Shown here piece by piece: positions 29,767-39,900 of a stretch of DNA of 64,000 bases; positions within the stretch are counted from its first letter, which is position 1, and the number at the start of each line of letters is the position of its first letter. This stretch comes from Janthinobacterium aquaticum (lineage in GTDB: Bacteria; Pseudomonadota; Gammaproteobacteria; Burkholderiales; Burkholderiaceae_D). Location of the stretch: assembly GCF_009208565.1 (NCBI RefSeq), contig NZ_WFLK01000016.1:1-64000 (forward strand). Reading direction: 5' to 3'. The position numbers and the translations under genes were made by a program. The notes beneath the pieces are model-generated. The model was given only the letters and a program-made list of their open reading frames with translations. It was not told the origin of the DNA and did no database searches.

Positions 29767-32112
29767 TCAAGTTTCCCACTGAAACTTCACCGTCACCGCC
29801 TTGTTGACAAGCGACGGCGGGTGCTGCCTGTCATGCGTGAAGCCGACCGACAGCGTGCGGCCATGGCGCCACAGGTGGCGGTACAGCAGCGAGCGGTGGG
29901 CCTGTTTGTCGGCCCACGGCGCCAGGCCACTCACGCCGTCATCGCGGCGCGCCGCCCGGGTGTTTTGCGCCAGCAGGCGCAGCGAGTCGCGCGCACTCAG
30001 GTGCAGCATGGCCAGCGAGCGCCAGCCGGTGTCGGCAAAGGCCGGCTGGCTCAGCGTGCCTTGCACCCAGGCGCGGTTGACTCGCTGATCAAGCTCGACC
30101 GACCAGCCGCGCGCCAGCGCAAAGCGCATGCCGGTCTCGACGGTGACGTTGCCGCCACGTCCGACGCGGTCGGCGTCGACGTCAAGCTGGCGCCCCAGCG
30201 TGGCCTCGGCGTTGAATTTGGACAGCCACGGCAGTGGCGACGAGGCAAAGCCGAAGTGCAGCGCCGGCGTGTTGTGCAGCCGGCCGTCGCGGTGGGCGCG
30301 CTGCTGGTCGAAGCCCAGCTTGCTCCAGAAGTCGAGCTGGCGCGGGCCGCGGAACCACAGGCCCGGCTGCAGCCTGCGCTCGACCACCTGCCCGCCGGCT
30401 TGATTAGCGCTATGGTCGCTGACAGTGCGCATTTCATGCAGACCCAGTTGCGCCTCAACCTCGTACAGCTCCAGCGCCAGCGGCCCGATGGCCGGGTGGC
30501 GCGCTCCGAGGCGCCGGTTCAGATTGCCGGTGATCTTCACGACGCCCGTCTGCGGCACGAAGCCATTGTCGTTGACAAAGCCGCCGCTGCTCGCCTCGAC
30601 CAGCACATCGTTCCACCAGATATCGCTGATATGCGTGAATTTACCGGAGCCGTACAGGCCGCGCCGCAACGCGCTGCGTTTTGCCGGCGCTTCGTCGGAA
30701 AATCCTGCGCTGGTATTCGACTGCATCAGTAGCCAGCTGGCCTGCTGGCCGTCGCCGCGCCACTGGCCGTCGAAGCCCAGTACGTTGTTGGCGCCGGCGC
30801 GGCCATAGCCGCGCTGCGAGGCAAAGGCGCCCAGCAAGAGGCCATCGCGATGCCAGCGCGCGCGCAGCAGGCTGGCCAGTGTGCGGCCGGTCTGCTCGAA
30901 GCTGGCCGTTTCATAAGGGCCTCCGCGCAGCACCACGCCGCCTGGCTGGTCGCGCAGGCTCATGCCGGTGGCGTCGAGCGTGGCGGCACGCCAGGTGGCG
31001 CGCAGGCCCCATTCGGGATCGGCCACGGTACGCGAATAAAAGCCGGCCAGCGGCAGCGCCAGCACGTCGGCGCTTTCCAGGAAGAAGCCGCGCTTTTCCG
31101 GCAGGCTGAGCGCAATGCGGCTGGCGCCGTTCGAGGTCGGCTCGTCGATTTCAACCTGCGAGTAGTCGGGGTTGATGGTGGCGTTGAGCACCCAGTCGGC
31201 GCGCGGACGCGCATTGATGTCCAGCCCCAGGCTGGCCTGGCGCGCGCGCCGCCGGTCGCTGTCGCTACGCTCGTCGTTAGCGCGCAGCGTCAGCTCGGGA
31301 CGCAGCTCGATAAAGCGCCGGTCGCGCACGCTTTCGACCGTGTCGCCCATGTCGCCTATGGGCTGCAGCGCAGCGATATGGCTGAGGTCACCGGTCTTTA
31401 GCGGTGTGCTGGTCAGCAGCATGCCGCCCGCATGCGGCACACTGCGCTCGATCATCACGCGCCATGGCTTGCCGTCGCTGTAGGGAAAGCGCAGGCTGGC
31501 CAGCGGCCAGCGCACTTCCATGCTGTAGCCGTCGGGCAGCAGGCGCACGGCCGCCTCGATCGGGAAATCCGGCCCCAGGTCGGACTCGTCTTCGTCGGCG
31601 CGGTAGATGCCGTCGGTCAGCACGCCGGCCGTATTGACGCGCACGAACTGCGCCGCGCGGCCATGGCCGCTGGGGTCGAGCCAGATGCCGATAAAGTCCT
31701 GGTCCATCGCCACCTTGTCGCGCCGCGCCAGCAGCCCCTGGCGCTTTTCCGGCGACAAATCCCAGGCGCGGATGCCGAACACCAGCGCGCCGTCCTCGAT
31801 CAGCAGCTGCACCGTGGTGCGCAAGGCGGGCGGTGCATCGCGGCCGTTCTCGGGCAGGTATTCGTAAAAAGTATCGTGGACGGGCGCATCGCGCCACAGC
31901 GATTCGTCGAGCGCACCGTCGATCAGCAGCGCGGTGCTGGTGCCGGTCAGCCGGGCCTGCAGGGCGGGCAGGGTGGGCGCGCTAAGCACACTGGGCACAT
32001 CGGGCACGCTTGCTTCGCAAGTCGCGGCGGCGCCGGACAGCAGCAGGGTGCGCAGCCAGTGGCGGCTGCGTTGAACGGGTTTAACAGGGCGGCAAGTCAG
32101 TGGCACGGGCAA
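29767..32112 (-). CDS. DUF5916 protein with CBM9-like N-terminal domain
   Basis: The 781-residue protein has a hydrophobic N-terminal segment (WLRTLLLSGAAATCEA) that may be a signal peptide. A domain similar to the carbohydrate-binding family 9 fold follows (about 55-230, LLIDGALDESLWRDAPV). The large C-terminal part is the DUF5916 domain (INPDYSQVEIDE, LPEKRGFFLESADVL). It ends in alternating hydrophobic residues and a terminal aromatic strand (KAVTVKFQWET), suggesting a beta-barrel. Its function is unknown. It is adjacent to a SirB2-family gene but probably transcribed separately. Confidence 0.82.
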   Translation of the reverse strand: MPVPLTCRPVKPVQRSRHWLRTLLLSGAAATCEASVPDVPSVLSAPTLPALQARLTGTSTALLIDGALDESLWRDAPVHDTFYEYLPENGRDAPPALRTTVQLLIEDGALVFGIRAWDLSPEKRQGLLARRDKVAMDQDFIGIWLDPSGHGRAAQFVRVNTAGVLTDGIYRADEDESDLGPDFPIEAAVRLLPDGYSMEVRWPLASLRFPYSDGKPWRVMIERSVPHAGGMLLTSTPLKTGDLSHIAALQPIGDMGDTVESVRDRRFIELRPELTLRANDERSDSDRRRARQASLGLDINARPRADWVLNATINPDYSQVEIDEPTSNGASRIALSLPEKRGFFLESADVLALPLAGFYSRTVADPEWGLRATWRAATLDATGMSLRDQPGGVVLRGGPYETASFEQTGRTLASLLRARWHRDGLLLGAFASQRGYGRAGANNVLGFDGQWRGDGQQASWLLMQSNTSAGFSDEAPAKRSALRRGLYGSGKFTHISDIWWNDVLVEASSGGFVNDNGFVPQTGVVKITGNLNRRLGARHPAIGPLALELYEVEAQLGLHEMRTVSDHSANQAGGQVVERRLQPGLWFRGPRQLDFWSKLGFDQQRAHRDGRLHNTPALHFGFASSPLPWLSKFNAEATLGRQLDVDADRVGRGGNVTVETGMRFALARGWSVELDQRVNRAWVQGTLSQPAFADTGWRSLAMLHLSARDSLRLLAQNTRAARRDDGVSGLAPWADKQAHRSLLYRHLWRHGRTLSVGFTHDRQHPPSLVNKAVTVKFQWET

Positions 32113-32212
32113 TCTGCATCCTTCAAATAGTCAGGTGCAGCTGCGGCCATGTTGCCGGCAATGCTGCGCGCGCTAGTGTATGCGAAGCGATGCCGGATTG
32201 ACAGCAAATCCG

Positions 32213-32590
32213 TTACAGCGGCCAGGGCTGCTTGCTGACCGCCACCATAATGATATAGGCGTACACCAGCAGCGCCGCCACAAAGGCGGTCGCCCGCACG
32301 GCCAGGGTCTTGCCGCGCTTGATGGCGATGGTGCCCAGCACGATATAGGCGACCAGCGCGACCAGCTTGGCGACCAGCCACGGCTGGCTACCTGGCGACT
32401 GGCCGCTCCAGACGGCCAGCGTGATGGCGCTGACCAGCAGGGCCGTATCGACCAGGTGCGGCAGGATCCTGACCCAGCGCTGCTGCAGCGCGCTCGACGC
32501 ACGCAGCATCCACAGGCCGCGCAGCAGAAACAGCGCACCGCTGGCTGCCGCGCAGCCCATATGGAAGTGTTTGAGAGCCAGGTAATCCAT
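32213..32590 (-). CDS. SirB2-family integral membrane protein
   Basis: The 125-residue protein has four predicted membrane spans and the SirB2 pattern (YLALKHFHMGCAAASGALFLLRG at the N-terminus, ILPHLVDTALLVSA, WLVAKLVALVAYIVLGTIAI). The function of the family is not established. I chose ATG 32590, with AAGG upstream, because the family begins there. The gene is divergent from narK1, and the region between them carries two CTAGTC sites. Confidence 0.85.
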   Translation of the reverse strand: MDYLALKHFHMGCAAASGALFLLRGLWMLRASSALQQRWVRILPHLVDTALLVSAITLAVWSGQSPGSQPWLVAKLVALVAYIVLGTIAIKRGKTLAVRATAFVAALLVYAYIIMVAVSKQPWPL

Positions 32591-32672
32591 GCCGTGCCTT
32601 GTTTTGGTGAGAGGCGCCAGCATAGCCGCCTTTGGCCGTTTTCACCATCCCTGGCGTCAAGGCACAGCGCAA

Positions 32673-32697
32673 CTAGTCACTTCTATCTAGTCGCCTA
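32673..32697 (+). promoter_or_regulatory. Candidate nitrate-regulon operator upstream of narK1
   Basis: CTAGTCAC and CTAGTCGC form a direct repeat with six bases between them. The octamer recurs upstream of narG (complementary strand) and nnrS, about 80-170 bp from each start. It differs from the E. coli NarL heptamer TACYNMT. The link to NarL is inference. Confidence 0.45.
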
Positions 32698-32808
32698 TCC
32701 AGATTGCCTTGCCAAAACCACCCTGTGGCCGATAGTGCCGGAGGTGCGCGCCACGTAAGCTGGTCGGGACGGCTGGCCAACTGGCCGGTGCATTCATGGA
32801 GAGTCATC

Positions 32809-34119
32809 GTGGCTACCTTAAACAGTAATAAAAATAATATTCCTATCAACGACGCCAGCCTGGGACGCAAGCAGTTTTCGGTGCTGGCCAGCAGTACCTT
32901 TGCCTTTACCATCTGCTTTGCCATCTGGATGATGTTTGCAGTGCTGGGCATCCCCATCAAGGCCAGCCTGGGGCTGTCCGAAACACAATTTGGCTTGCTG
33001 GCGGCCATGCCGGTGCTGACCGGTTCGCTGGTGCGCGTGCCGCTCGGTATCTGGACCGACAAATACGGCGGACGACGCGTGTTCTTCCTGCTGATGTTGG
33101 CCAGCGTGCTGCCGATCTACCTGATCGCCTACGCTACCGCCTACTGGCACTTCCTGTTGCTGGGCATGTTTGTCGGCCTGGCCGGCGGCTCGTTCTCGGT
33201 TGGCACGCCGTATGTGGCGCGCTGGTATGGCAAGGAGCGCAAGGGTCTGGCGATGGGCATTTTCGGCGCCGGCAATTCCGGCTCGGCCCTGACCAAGTTT
33301 GTCGCCCCGGGTATCGTAGCCGCCTTTGGCTGGCAGATGCTGCCCAAGGTGTATGCGGTGGCCATGCTGGCCACGGCCATTATTTTCTGGCTGTTTTCCT
33401 ATACCGACAAGTCGCATCTGGCGCCGTCTGGCGAAAGCTTCACGGCGCAGATGAAGGTGCTGAAAGACCCGCGCGTGTGGCGCTACTGCCAGTACTACTC
33501 GGTGGTATTCGGTGGCTATGTGGCGCTGGCGCTGTGGATGACCAAATACTACGTGGCCGAATACGGCTTCGACCTCAAGCACGCCGCCTTGCTGGCTGCC
33601 TGCTTCTCGCTGCCAGGCGGTGTATTGCGCGCGATGGGCGGCTGGATCTCGGACAAATACGGCGCCGCCAGGGTGACCTGGGCCGTGATGTGGGTGTGCT
33701 GGGTGTGCTTTTTCCTGCTGTCGTATCCGCAAACGCAGATGGTGATCGAGACGGTAAGCGGCCCGCTGGCTTTCCATGTCGGCCTGTCGCCGTTGTGGTT
33801 CACCGTCCTGCTGTTCGTGGTCGGCATTGCCATGGCAGTGGGCAAGGCCTCGGTTTTCAAATTTATCGGCGACGACTTTTCCGACAATATCGGCGCCGTC
33901 TCGGGCGTGGTCGGCCTGGCCGGTGGCCTGGGCGGCTTTGTGCTGCCGGTGCTGTTCGGCGCGCTGGTTGACCTGACCGGTGTGCGCTCGTCGGCTTTCA
34001 TGCTGTTGTACGGCACCGTCTGCGTGTCGCTGATCTGGATGCATTTCTCGTTCAAGCCGTCCAAGCTCGGCAAGGGCGCAACTCTTAAAACTCAACAACC
34101 TGCAGGAGCAACATCATGA
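32809..34119 (+). CDS. narK: Nitrate transporter of the NarK1 type (MFS)
   Basis: The 436-residue protein has about 12 spans and the nitrate signature of NarK proteins, with Gly-rich segments (GMFVGLAGGSFSVGTPYVARW, GIFGAGNSGSALTKFVAPGI). NarK1 members import nitrate with protons. I chose GTG 32809, preceded by GGAGAG; ATG starts further upstream lack a ribosome-binding site and add non-family residues. The stop overlaps the start of the second narK gene (ATGA), so the two are translationally coupled. In other bacteria this pair is sometimes one fused protein. Confidence 0.93.
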   Translation: MATLNSNKNNIPINDASLGRKQFSVLASSTFAFTICFAIWMMFAVLGIPIKASLGLSETQFGLLAAMPVLTGSLVRVPLGIWTDKYGGRRVFFLLMLASVLPIYLIAYATAYWHFLLLGMFVGLAGGSFSVGTPYVARWYGKERKGLAMGIFGAGNSGSALTKFVAPGIVAAFGWQMLPKVYAVAMLATAIIFWLFSYTDKSHLAPSGESFTAQMKVLKDPRVWRYCQYYSVVFGGYVALALWMTKYYVAEYGFDLKHAALLAACFSLPGGVLRAMGGWISDKYGAARVTWAVMWVCWVCFFLLSYPQTQMVIETVSGPLAFHVGLSPLWFTVLLFVVGIAMAVGKASVFKFIGDDFSDNIGAVSGVVGLAGGLGGFVLPVLFGALVDLTGVRSSAFMLLYGTVCVSLIWMHFSFKPSKLGKGATLKTQQPAGATS

Positions 34120-35501
34120 GCCGTTATCTGATCAACACATGGGAGCCGGAAACCCCGACTTTCTGGCAACAGACCGGCAAGGCCACCGCCGGGCGCAATC
34201 TGTGGATCTCCATACCTGCGCTGCTGCTGGCCTTTGCCGTCTGGATGGTATGGAGCGTGGTGGTGGTCAACCTGCCCAATATCGGCTTTACCTACAGCAC
34301 CAACCAACTGTTCTGGCTGACCGCCTTGCCGGGCCTGTCCGGCGCCACGCTACGCATTTTTTATTCGTTCATGGTGCCGATCTTCGGTGGGCGCCGCTGG
34401 ACCGCCATTTCCACCGGTTCGCTGCTGATTCCCGCCATCGGCATCGGCTTTGCCGTGCAGGATGTCAATACCGGCTACCCGACCATGCTGATCCTGGCGC
34501 TGCTGTGCGGCTTTGGCGGCGGCAATTTCGCCTCGTCGATGGCCAATATTAGTTTCTTCTATCCCAAGTCGAGCAAGGGTTTTGCGCTGGGCATGAACGC
34601 CGGCCTGGGCAACCTGGGCGTGTCGGTGGTGCAGTTCGTGGTGCCGCTGGTGATCACCATGGCCATTTTCGGTGCGTGGGGCGGCGACTCGCTGACCTGG
34701 ACCAAGGCTGGCGCCACCAAACAGATGTGGCTGCAAAACGCCGGCTTTATCTGGGTGCCGTTTATTGCGTTGTCGACCCTGCTGGCCTGGTTCGGCATGA
34801 ATGACCTGGCCTCGGCCAAGGCCTCGTTTTCTGAGCAGGCGGTGATCTTCAAGCGCAAGCACAACTGGCTGATGTGCTGGCTCTATACCGGTACCTTTGG
34901 CTCGTTTATCGGCTATTCGGCCGCATTTCCGCTGCTGATCAAGATCCAGTTCCCCACCGTCAGCCCGCTCGACTACGCGTTTCTCGGCCCGCTGGTCGGC
35001 GCGCTGGCGCGCGTGGCCGGTGGCGTAATCGCCGACAAGCTCGGTGGCGCGCGCGTCACGTTCTGGTCGTTCTGGCTGATGATCGCCGCCGTGCTGGGCG
35101 TGCTGCAGTTTATGCCGCAGGGCGGCGTCGAAGGTAATTTCACCGGTTTTTTCTGGATGTTCATGCTGCTGTTTGCCGGCACCGGCATCGGTAATGCCTC
35201 GACCTTCCGCATGATCCCCGTGATTTTCCTGACCGAGCGCCAGCGCGCAGCCGCCGGCAAGTCCAAGGCCGAGCAGGAGCAAGCCATTGTCGACGCCAAC
35301 AAGGAAGGCGCCGCCGTGCTGGGCTTTACTTCGGCCGTGGCAGCCTACGGCGCCTTCTTTATCCCGAAAAGCTATGGCACCTCGATTGCCCTCACCGGCA
35401 GCCCGGACGCAGCGCTGTGGTGCTTTATCGGCTTTTATGTGAGCTGCATTGCGATCACGTGGTGGTGCTATGCACGCAAAAACGCGGCGATGCCTTGCTG
35501 A
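34116..35501 (+). CDS. narK: Nitrate/nitrite transporter of the NarK2 type (MFS)
   Basis: The 461-residue inner-membrane protein has about 12 spans. It starts with YLINTWEPETPTFW, typical of NarK/NarU, and has the signatures LLCGFGGGNFASSMANISFFYP and GMNAGLGNLGVSVVQFV. NarK2 proteins exchange nitrate for nitrite, which removes the product of NarGHI. The extra sequence in the last third (TERQRAAAGKSKAEQEQAIVDANKEG) is the usual cytoplasmic loop of this type. It overlaps narK1 by four bases and is followed by the carbonic anhydrase gene. Confidence 0.93.
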   Translation: MSRYLINTWEPETPTFWQQTGKATAGRNLWISIPALLLAFAVWMVWSVVVVNLPNIGFTYSTNQLFWLTALPGLSGATLRIFYSFMVPIFGGRRWTAISTGSLLIPAIGIGFAVQDVNTGYPTMLILALLCGFGGGNFASSMANISFFYPKSSKGFALGMNAGLGNLGVSVVQFVVPLVITMAIFGAWGGDSLTWTKAGATKQMWLQNAGFIWVPFIALSTLLAWFGMNDLASAKASFSEQAVIFKRKHNWLMCWLYTGTFGSFIGYSAAFPLLIKIQFPTVSPLDYAFLGPLVGALARVAGGVIADKLGGARVTFWSFWLMIAAVLGVLQFMPQGGVEGNFTGFFWMFMLLFAGTGIGNASTFRMIPVIFLTERQRAAAGKSKAEQEQAIVDANKEGAAVLGFTSAVAAYGAFFIPKSYGTSIALTGSPDAALWCFIGFYVSCIAITWWCYARKNAAMPC

Positions 35502-35507
35502 AGTGTG

Positions 35508-36200
35508 ATGATGATGGAAGAACTGGAAAAATTCCTCAACGGTTTCAGCCTGTTCCAGCAGCAGTATTTTGGCGAGCCGCAGACGCTGTATGACAGCCTG
35601 CGCGATGGCCAGCATCCGAGCACGCTGCTGATCGGCTGCTGCGATTCACGGGTCGACCCGATGCTGCTGACCGGCAGCGACCCGGGCGACATGTTCGTGG
35701 TGCGCAATATCGCCAACCTAGTGCCGCCCTGTACGCCCGGTGCGCCGCCCGGCGTCAGTTCGGCCATCGAGTTTGCCGTCTGCAAGCTCAAGGTGGCGCG
35801 TGTGATCGTGCTCGGTCATGCGCGCTGCGGCGGCATCCGGGCGTTAATGGAGCCGCAGCCGCGCCCGCAAGACCAGGAGACCGACTTTGTCGGCCAGTGG
35901 ATGCGCATTGCCGAACCGGTGGCGCAGCGCGTGCGGCGCGACCTGGGCCACCGTTCGCCACGCGAGCAGCACCATGCCTGTGAGCTGGCCAGCATCTTGC
36001 AGTCGCTCGACAACCTGCTGACCTACCCGTGGCTAAAACGGCGGGTAGAGCAGGGCGCGCTCAAGCTGCACGGCTGGTATTTCGACATCGACACCGGCGC
36101 CCTGATGGCCTACTCACCGCGCCAGCAGCAGTTCCTGCCGCTGGTGTGCCCGATCGAGCGGGCGCGCCATCTGCATCAGCGGCCGTGGAAGGATGGGTGA
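35508..36200 (+). CDS. Beta-carbonic anhydrase
   Basis: The 230-residue zinc enzyme interconverts CO2 and bicarbonate. The Zn ligands are Cys44 (in CCDSR, with Asp46 and Arg48), His104 and Cys107 (GHARCGG), and the spacing is that of the family. It starts six bases after narK2; several ATG codons follow one another (35508, 35511, 35514), so the exact start is uncertain. Co-transcription with nitrate transporters is unusual in standard gene lists. A link to the pH shift of nitrate/nitrite exchange, or to the CO2 needed by NarG-expressing cells, is speculation. Confidence 0.92.
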   Translation: MMMEELEKFLNGFSLFQQQYFGEPQTLYDSLRDGQHPSTLLIGCCDSRVDPMLLTGSDPGDMFVVRNIANLVPPCTPGAPPGVSSAIEFAVCKLKVARVIVLGHARCGGIRALMEPQPRPQDQETDFVGQWMRIAEPVAQRVRRDLGHRSPREQHHACELASILQSLDNLLTYPWLKRRVEQGALKLHGWYFDIDTGALMAYSPRQQQFLPLVCPIERARHLHQRPWKDG

Positions 36201-36217
36201 CCATCCGCTCGCAAAAC

Positions 36218-36316
36218 GTAGGTCGGATTAGGCCATGCGGGCCGTAATCCGACAACATTGTTGGCCTTGACCGAGGTGGTGTCGGATTACGCCGCTTCGC
36301 GGCTAATCCGACCTAC
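36218..36316. repeat. Family R palindromic repeat, copy R3
   Basis: The left apex is GGCC-ATGCG-GGCC and the right apex is GCCGC-TTC-GCGGC, with the shared outer arms. A degenerate further half (GGCGTCAGTCGCGTAACCCGAC) follows to about 36345. It separates the carbonic anhydrase gene from a convergent small gene. Confidence 0.9.
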
Positions 36317-36348
36317 TGTTTTGGCGTCAGTCGCGTAACCCGACATGG

Positions 36349-36720
36349 TCAGCCAAACCTCAGCAACTCCCCATCCCGGTCAAACGCCAGCAAATGGCCG
36401 ATGCTGCCTTGTTCGATGGCGGTAACCATGGCGCGCAGTGGCGCTTCGCAGTCTTTCGATGCGGGCGCCTGGCCGGCGCTGCCGCCCAGCGCACCGACAA
36501 AGACCACGTCCCAGTGGGTCTGCATCTGTTTTGATTCTTCCACCAGCTGTTCGAAACTGCCCAGTTCCTCGGGCAGCTTGTCGGCGCACATTACGGGTGA
36601 CAGCGATTTGCCCTGGCCGTCCGGCTGGGGCTGCGCCTGGGTGAAGGTGAACAGCAATCGCTGCGGCTGGTCCTGCTGGCGGGCGCGTTCAAGCAGGCTG
36701 GCGTAATCGGTAATGCTCAT
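36349..36720 (-). CDS. Conserved small betaproteobacterial protein (often labelled ribonucleotide reductase subunit alpha)
   Basis: The 123-residue protein has the pattern LLERARQQDQPQRLLFTF, a middle LPEELGSFEQLVEESKQMQTHWDVVFVGALGG and a C-terminal AMVTAIEQGSIGHLLAFDRDGELL. Short proteins like this occur widely in betaproteobacteria, and from memory databases often call them ribonucleotide reductase subunit alpha. The length and lack of any reductase motif make that name wrong. The function is unknown. It lies between the narK group and narG on the opposite strand, and the narG control region lies upstream of its start. Confidence 0.7.
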   Translation of the reverse strand: MSITDYASLLERARQQDQPQRLLFTFTQAQPQPDGQGKSLSPVMCADKLPEELGSFEQLVEESKQMQTHWDVVFVGALGGSAGQAPASKDCEAPLRAMVTAIEQGSIGHLLAFDRDGELLRFG

Positions 36721-36775
36721 GGTGTTTCCTTGTGGCTGATGAAGGCTGACAGGTATACCGCAGCAGGCCCGGCGC

Positions 36776-36805
36776 GCCCATAGGCAATAGTGACTAGCCG
36801 CCTAT
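36776..36805. promoter_or_regulatory. Candidate operator in the narG control region
   Basis: CATAGGC and GCCTATG form a perfect 7-bp inverted repeat with 14 bases between. The interior holds GTGACTAG (complement CTAGTCAC, as upstream of narK1) and CTAGCCGCCTAT, close to CTAGTCGCCTAT at 32687. It lies about 160-185 bp before the narG start. Confidence 0.5.
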
Positions 36806-36960
36806 GCACTCCTGGTGGCCGAAACCGACTTCTTGCCAATACCGCCGCGCAGGTCCACTCGATAGACTGAATATATCGACGCAAGAGCCATCGCGCTGGT
36901 TGCGTTGCTTCTTGAGTATCAATGACCTGGCGCTGTTTACAGCGCATGTGTGGAGGTAGC

Positions 36961-39900
36961 ATGAGTCACTTTCTGGACCGTCTTAAATTCTTTAGCAAGC
37001 CAGCCGAGCCGTTTTCGAACGGCCATGGCGCCGTGGTCGATGAAGACCGCACCTGGGAAAACGCCTACCGGCAGCGCTGGCAGCACGACAAGATCGTGCG
37101 CTCCACGCACGGCGTCAACTGCACCGGCTCGTGCAGCTGGAAAGTCTATGTCAAGAATGGCCTGATCACCTGGGAAACCCAGCAGACCGATTACCCGCGC
37201 ACCCGTCCCGACCTGCCCAACCACGAGCCACGCGGCTGCCCGCGCGGCGCCAGCTATTCCTGGTATGTCTATTCGGCCCAGCGCGTAAAATACCCGATGG
37301 TGCGCGGCCGCCTGATGGAAATGTGGCGCGAAGCGCGCAAGACCATGGACCCGGTCACCGCCTGGGACTGGATCAGCCAGAACGAAGAGCGCGCAAAACA
37401 GTACAAATCGATCCGCGGCTTGGGCGGCTTCGTGCGCGCCACCTGGGATGAGTCGAACGAGATCATCGCAGCGGCCAACGCGCTGACAATCAAGAAATAC
37501 GGCCCGGACCGCATCGTCGGCTTCTCGCCAATTCCCGCCATGTCGATGGTCAGCTACGCCTCGGGCACGCGCTATCTGTCGCTGATCGGCGGCGTGGCGC
37601 TGAGCTTTTATGACTGGTACTGCGATCTGCCGCCAGCCAGTCCGCAGGTCTGGGGCGAACAGACCGACGTGCCCGAATCGGCCGACTGGTACAACTCGAC
37701 CTACCTGATGGTGTGGGGCTCGAACGTGCCGATGACGCGCACCCCCGACGCCCACTTCTACACGGAAGTGCGCTACAAGGGCACCAAGACGGTGGCCGTG
37801 TCGTCCGACTTCGGCGAAATGGTCAAGTTCGGCGATATCTGGCTGGCCCCGAAACAGGGTACCGACGCCGCGCTGGCGCTGGCCATGGGCCATGTGATTC
37901 TCAAGGAATTCCACAGCGAAGGCCAGTCCGCCTATTTCCGCGACTATGCGCGCCAGTACACCGATTTCCCGATGCTGGTGCTGCTGAAGGAGCACAACGG
38001 CACGCTGGTGCCCGACTACTTCCTGCGCGCTTCGCACCTGGCCAACAATCTCGATGAAGCCAACAACCCCGAATGGAAAACGCTGGTCATCGATGAAACC
38101 ACCGGTGCCATCACGGCGCCGGCCGGCTCGATCGGCTTTCGCTGGGGCGAGTCGGGCAAATGGAACCTGGAGCAGAAAGCCGGCGGCAGCGGCGCACCGA
38201 TCGTACCCAAGCTGTCACTGATCGACGACAGCGACGCCGTCACCGAAGTGGGCTTTGCCTACTTCGGCGGCAAGGACGCCTCCGACATGTTGCTGCGTAA
38301 AGTGCCGGTCAAGACCATTCCACTGGCCGACGGCAGCACCGCGCTGGTGGCCACCGTGTTCGACCTGACCATGGCCAACTACGGCATCGACCGTGGCCTG
38401 GGCGGCGAGAACGTGGCTGACAGCTATGACGACGACGTGCCTTACACGCCGGCCTGGCAGGAAAAACACACGGGCGTCAAGCGCGCCGATGTGATTACGG
38501 TGGCGCGCCAGTTTGCCGAAAACGCCGATCAGACGCGCGGCAAGAGCATGGTGATTGTCGGTGCTGGCCTCAATCACTGGTACCACATGGACATGACCTA
38601 TCGCGGCATTATCAATATGCTCATGATGTGCGGCTGTATCGGCCAGAGCGGCGGCGGCTGGGCCCATTACGTGGGCCAGGAAAAGCTGCGTCCGCAAACC
38701 GGCTGGACCCCGCTGGCGTTTGCCCAGGACTGGGTGCGCCCGATGCGCCAGATGAACGGCACCTCGTTCTTCTATGCCCACACCAGCCAGTGGCGCCATG
38801 AAAAGCTGGCCACCGGCGAGATTGCTTCGCCATCGGCGGCCGAGTCCACCGGCCAGATGACACTGCTCGACTATAACGCCAAGGCCGAGCGCATGGGCTG
38901 GCTGCCGTCGGCGCCGCAACTGCAAACCAATCCGCTCGAAGTGGCCAAGGCGGCCAGGGCGGCAGGCCAGGCGCCGGCAGCTTACGCGCTCGACCAGATC
39001 AAGTCCGGCCAGCTGCAACTGTCGTGCGATGACCCGGACAATCCGGCCAACTTCCCGCGCAATATGTTTGTGTGGCGCTCGAATATCCTGGGCAGCTCGG
39101 GCAAGGGCCATGAGTACTTCCTGAAATACCTGCTGGGCACCCAGAACGGCCTGCTCAGCGATGAAACCGACTGCCTCAAGCCGCAGCAGGTGAAAGTGCG
39201 CCCGGCCGTCGAAGGCAAGCTCGATCTGCTGGTGGTGCTGGACTTCCGCATGTCGACCACCTGCCTGTATGGCGACGTGGTGCTGCCGACGGCCACCTGG
39301 TATGAAAAAGACGACCTCAATACCTCGGACATGCATCCGTTTATCCACCCGCTGTCCGAAGCCGTGCAGCCGCTGTGGCAATCGAAGTCGGACTGGGAGA
39401 TTTACAAGGGCCTGGCCGAGAAATTCTCGGAAATCGGCGGTGAACTGCTCGGCACCCAGCAGGACATTATCCTGTCGCCACTGATGCACGATACGCCCGG
39501 TGAGCTGGGCCAGCCCTTCGATCCGAAAGACTGGCGCGCCGGCGAATGCGAGCCGGTGCCCGGCAAGACCATGCCGAGCATGACGGTAGTTGAGCGCAAT
39601 TACCGCGACGTCTACAAGAAATTCACCTCGATCGGCCCACTGCTTGAAACCATCGGCAACGGCGGCAAGGGCATTTCCTGGAAAACCGGCCATGAAGTCG
39701 ATGTCCTGCGCGGCATCAACCGCACGGTGCAGGCTGAGGGGGTCTCGAAAGGCCAGCCGCGCCTCGACAGCGCCATCGATGCCGCCGAAATGATCCTGAC
39801 GCTGGCACCGGAAACCAATGGCCACGTGGCCGTGAAAGCCTGGGCCGCCTTGTCCGACATTACCGGCCTCGATCACACCCACCTGGCGCTGCCGCGCGAG

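Noticed and set aside
36349..36720. Ribonucleotide reductase subunit alpha
   Set aside because: The protein has only 123 residues and none of the reductase motifs, so the common database name is not supported.
36914..36930. FNR-like site TTGAGTATCAA before narG
   Set aside because: The half sites TTGA and TCAA are separated by three bases, while FNR needs six. No correctly spaced site was found in this region or before narK1.
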